Assembly (NCBI GenBank): GCA_025965395.1
Contig: JAOPXA010000293.1
Span: 1 to 7,054, forward strand
Direction: 5' to 3'
DNA length: 7,054 nucleotides
Origin: Nocardioidaceae bacterium
GTDB taxonomy: Bacteria > Actinomycetota > Actinomycetes > Propionibacteriales > Nocardioidaceae
Below the pieces are notes generated by a model. It searched no databases and was not told the origin of the DNA. It saw only the letters and a list, made by a program, of their open reading frames with translations. Made by a program: the position numbers and the translations under genes. How positions within the stretch are numbered: the stretch's first letter is position 1; every line of letters begins with the position of its first letter. Below, piece after piece: positions 6,330-7,054 of the stretch.

Positions 6330-7054
6330 TCCAGCACCTCCTGTAAGGCCGTATAGAAACGTTGCATCTCGGCGGGGGTCCCGACCGAGACGCGCAACCA
6401 TCCCTGGGGTCCAGTCTCCCGGATCAGCACCCCACGGTCGAGCAGACCCTGCCATACGGCGTGTCTGTCGGGGAAGATTCCGAAAAGAACGAAGTTGGCA
6501 TCGGACTCCGCGACCTTCACACCGTGACCCGTGAGCCAGTCGACCAACTCGTCGCGCGTGTCGCGCAGCTGGGCCACATTGGCCAACAACTCGTCGGTAT
6601 GACGCAAAGCCGCAACCGCGACGGCCTGCGTCACCGCTGACAAGTGATAGGGCAGCCGGACGACCCGCAGCGCATCGATGATCGCGCTGTGGGCGGCGAC
6701 ATAACCCAGCCGTCCCCCGGCGAACGCGAATGCCTTGCTCATCGTGCGCGTGACGAGCAGCCGCGGGTGGTCGGCCAGCAGTTCGAGCGCGCTCGGCGTG
6801 CCCTCGCGGCGGAACTCGGCATACGCCTCGTCGATCACGACAACGCCTGGCGCGACGTCAAGGATGGCTCGGACGACGTCGAGCGGGAGCGCGGTGCCGG
6901 TCGGGTTGTTGGGCGACGTGAGGATCACGACATCGGGCTGTTCGGTACTCACGAGGGCGAGGGCCGCGTCGATGTCGATGCCGAAGTCCTCGCGCCGTTG
7001 GCCCGTCACCCAGCGCGTGTGGGTGTTGCGTGCGTACTCGGGATACATCGAGTA
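6326..7054 (-). CDS. hisC: Histidinol-phosphate aminotransferase HisC, 3' part
   Basis: HisC is the PLP-dependent transaminase that makes histidinol phosphate from imidazole acetol phosphate and glutamate. The C-terminal 242 residues are visible; about a third of a typical HisC (around 350-370 residues) lies beyond the right edge. Numbering from the first visible residue, landmarks are TYSMYPEY-like YSMYPEY (1-7), SPNNPTG with N50 (47-53), DEAYAEF with D75 and Y78, the PLP lysine K107 in TMSKAF, R115 in AGGRLGY, and R221 in WLRVSVGT for substrate carboxylate or phosphate binding. All expected active-site residues in this part are present. The start is outside the window; the in-frame ATG at 7048 is internal. 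The end carries the Shine-Dalgarno of hisB and overlaps it by 4 bp. Confidence 0.96.
   Translation of the reverse strand, partial: YSMYPEYARNTHTRWVTGQRREDFGIDIDAALALVSTEQPDVVILTSPNNPTGTALPLDVVRAILDVAPGVVVIDEAYAEFRREGTPSALELLADHPRLLVTRTMSKAFAFAGGRLGYVAAHSAIIDALRVVRLPYHLSAVTQAVAVAALRHTDELLANVAQLRDTRDELVDWLTGHGVKVAESDANFVLFGIFPDRHAVWQGLLDRGVLIRETGPQGWLRVSVGTPAEMQRFYTALQEVLE

Noticed and set aside
6330..6455. N-terminal extension of HisB
   Set aside because: It lies inside hisC. The AGGAGG at 6342-6337 and the family N-terminus fix the start at 6329.

Overview
This is a high-GC actinobacterial window dominated by histidine biosynthesis genes on the minus strand. The organism call rests on several observations. 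The HisA homologue is of the actinobacterial PriA type. Several starts lack a Shine-Dalgarno and look leaderless, and GTG/TTG starts are common. A DUF222 (13E12-type) HNH protein carries a mycobacterial-style LexA box, and there is a DUF6318-like lipoprotein. A nocardioform or Nocardioides-like actinomycete is plausible, but the sequence alone does not fix the genus.

Layout, right to left along the minus strand: hisC (cut by the window edge), hisB, hisH and priA form a tight unit. hisC/hisB and hisB/hisH overlap by 4 bp, and a 36-bp gap separates hisH from priA. The series is then interrupted by a plus-strand block of about 2.8 kb (1519-4329). Beyond the block, the minus strand resumes with hisF (690-1451), followed by an 11-bp overlap into a truncated ABC exporter gene (1-700). 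HisH and HisF are the two halves of imidazole glycerol phosphate synthase, so one enzyme is encoded on both sides of the interruption.

The plus-strand block holds three genes. The first is a DUF222/HNH endonuclease-like gene with a good -35/-10 promoter, an apparently leaderless ATG, and a perfect LexA (SOS) palindrome over its start. After about 110 bp, which includes a perfect DnaA-box 9-mer, come two translationally coupled envelope genes: a small lipoprotein resembling DUF6318 and a secreted protein with a PKD-like W-x-Y-G-D-G motif. The second of these converges on priA with only 6 bp between stop codons.

The 67-bp gap between hisF and the HNH gene is the main regulatory spot. It contains two divergent promoters whose -35 elements overlap, a 10-bp direct repeat and the SOS box. 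I infer that hisF has its own leaderless promoter and is uncoupled from the upstream his genes. No RNA genes, CRISPR arrays or insertion sequences were recognised. No intergenic stretch reaches 300 bases.
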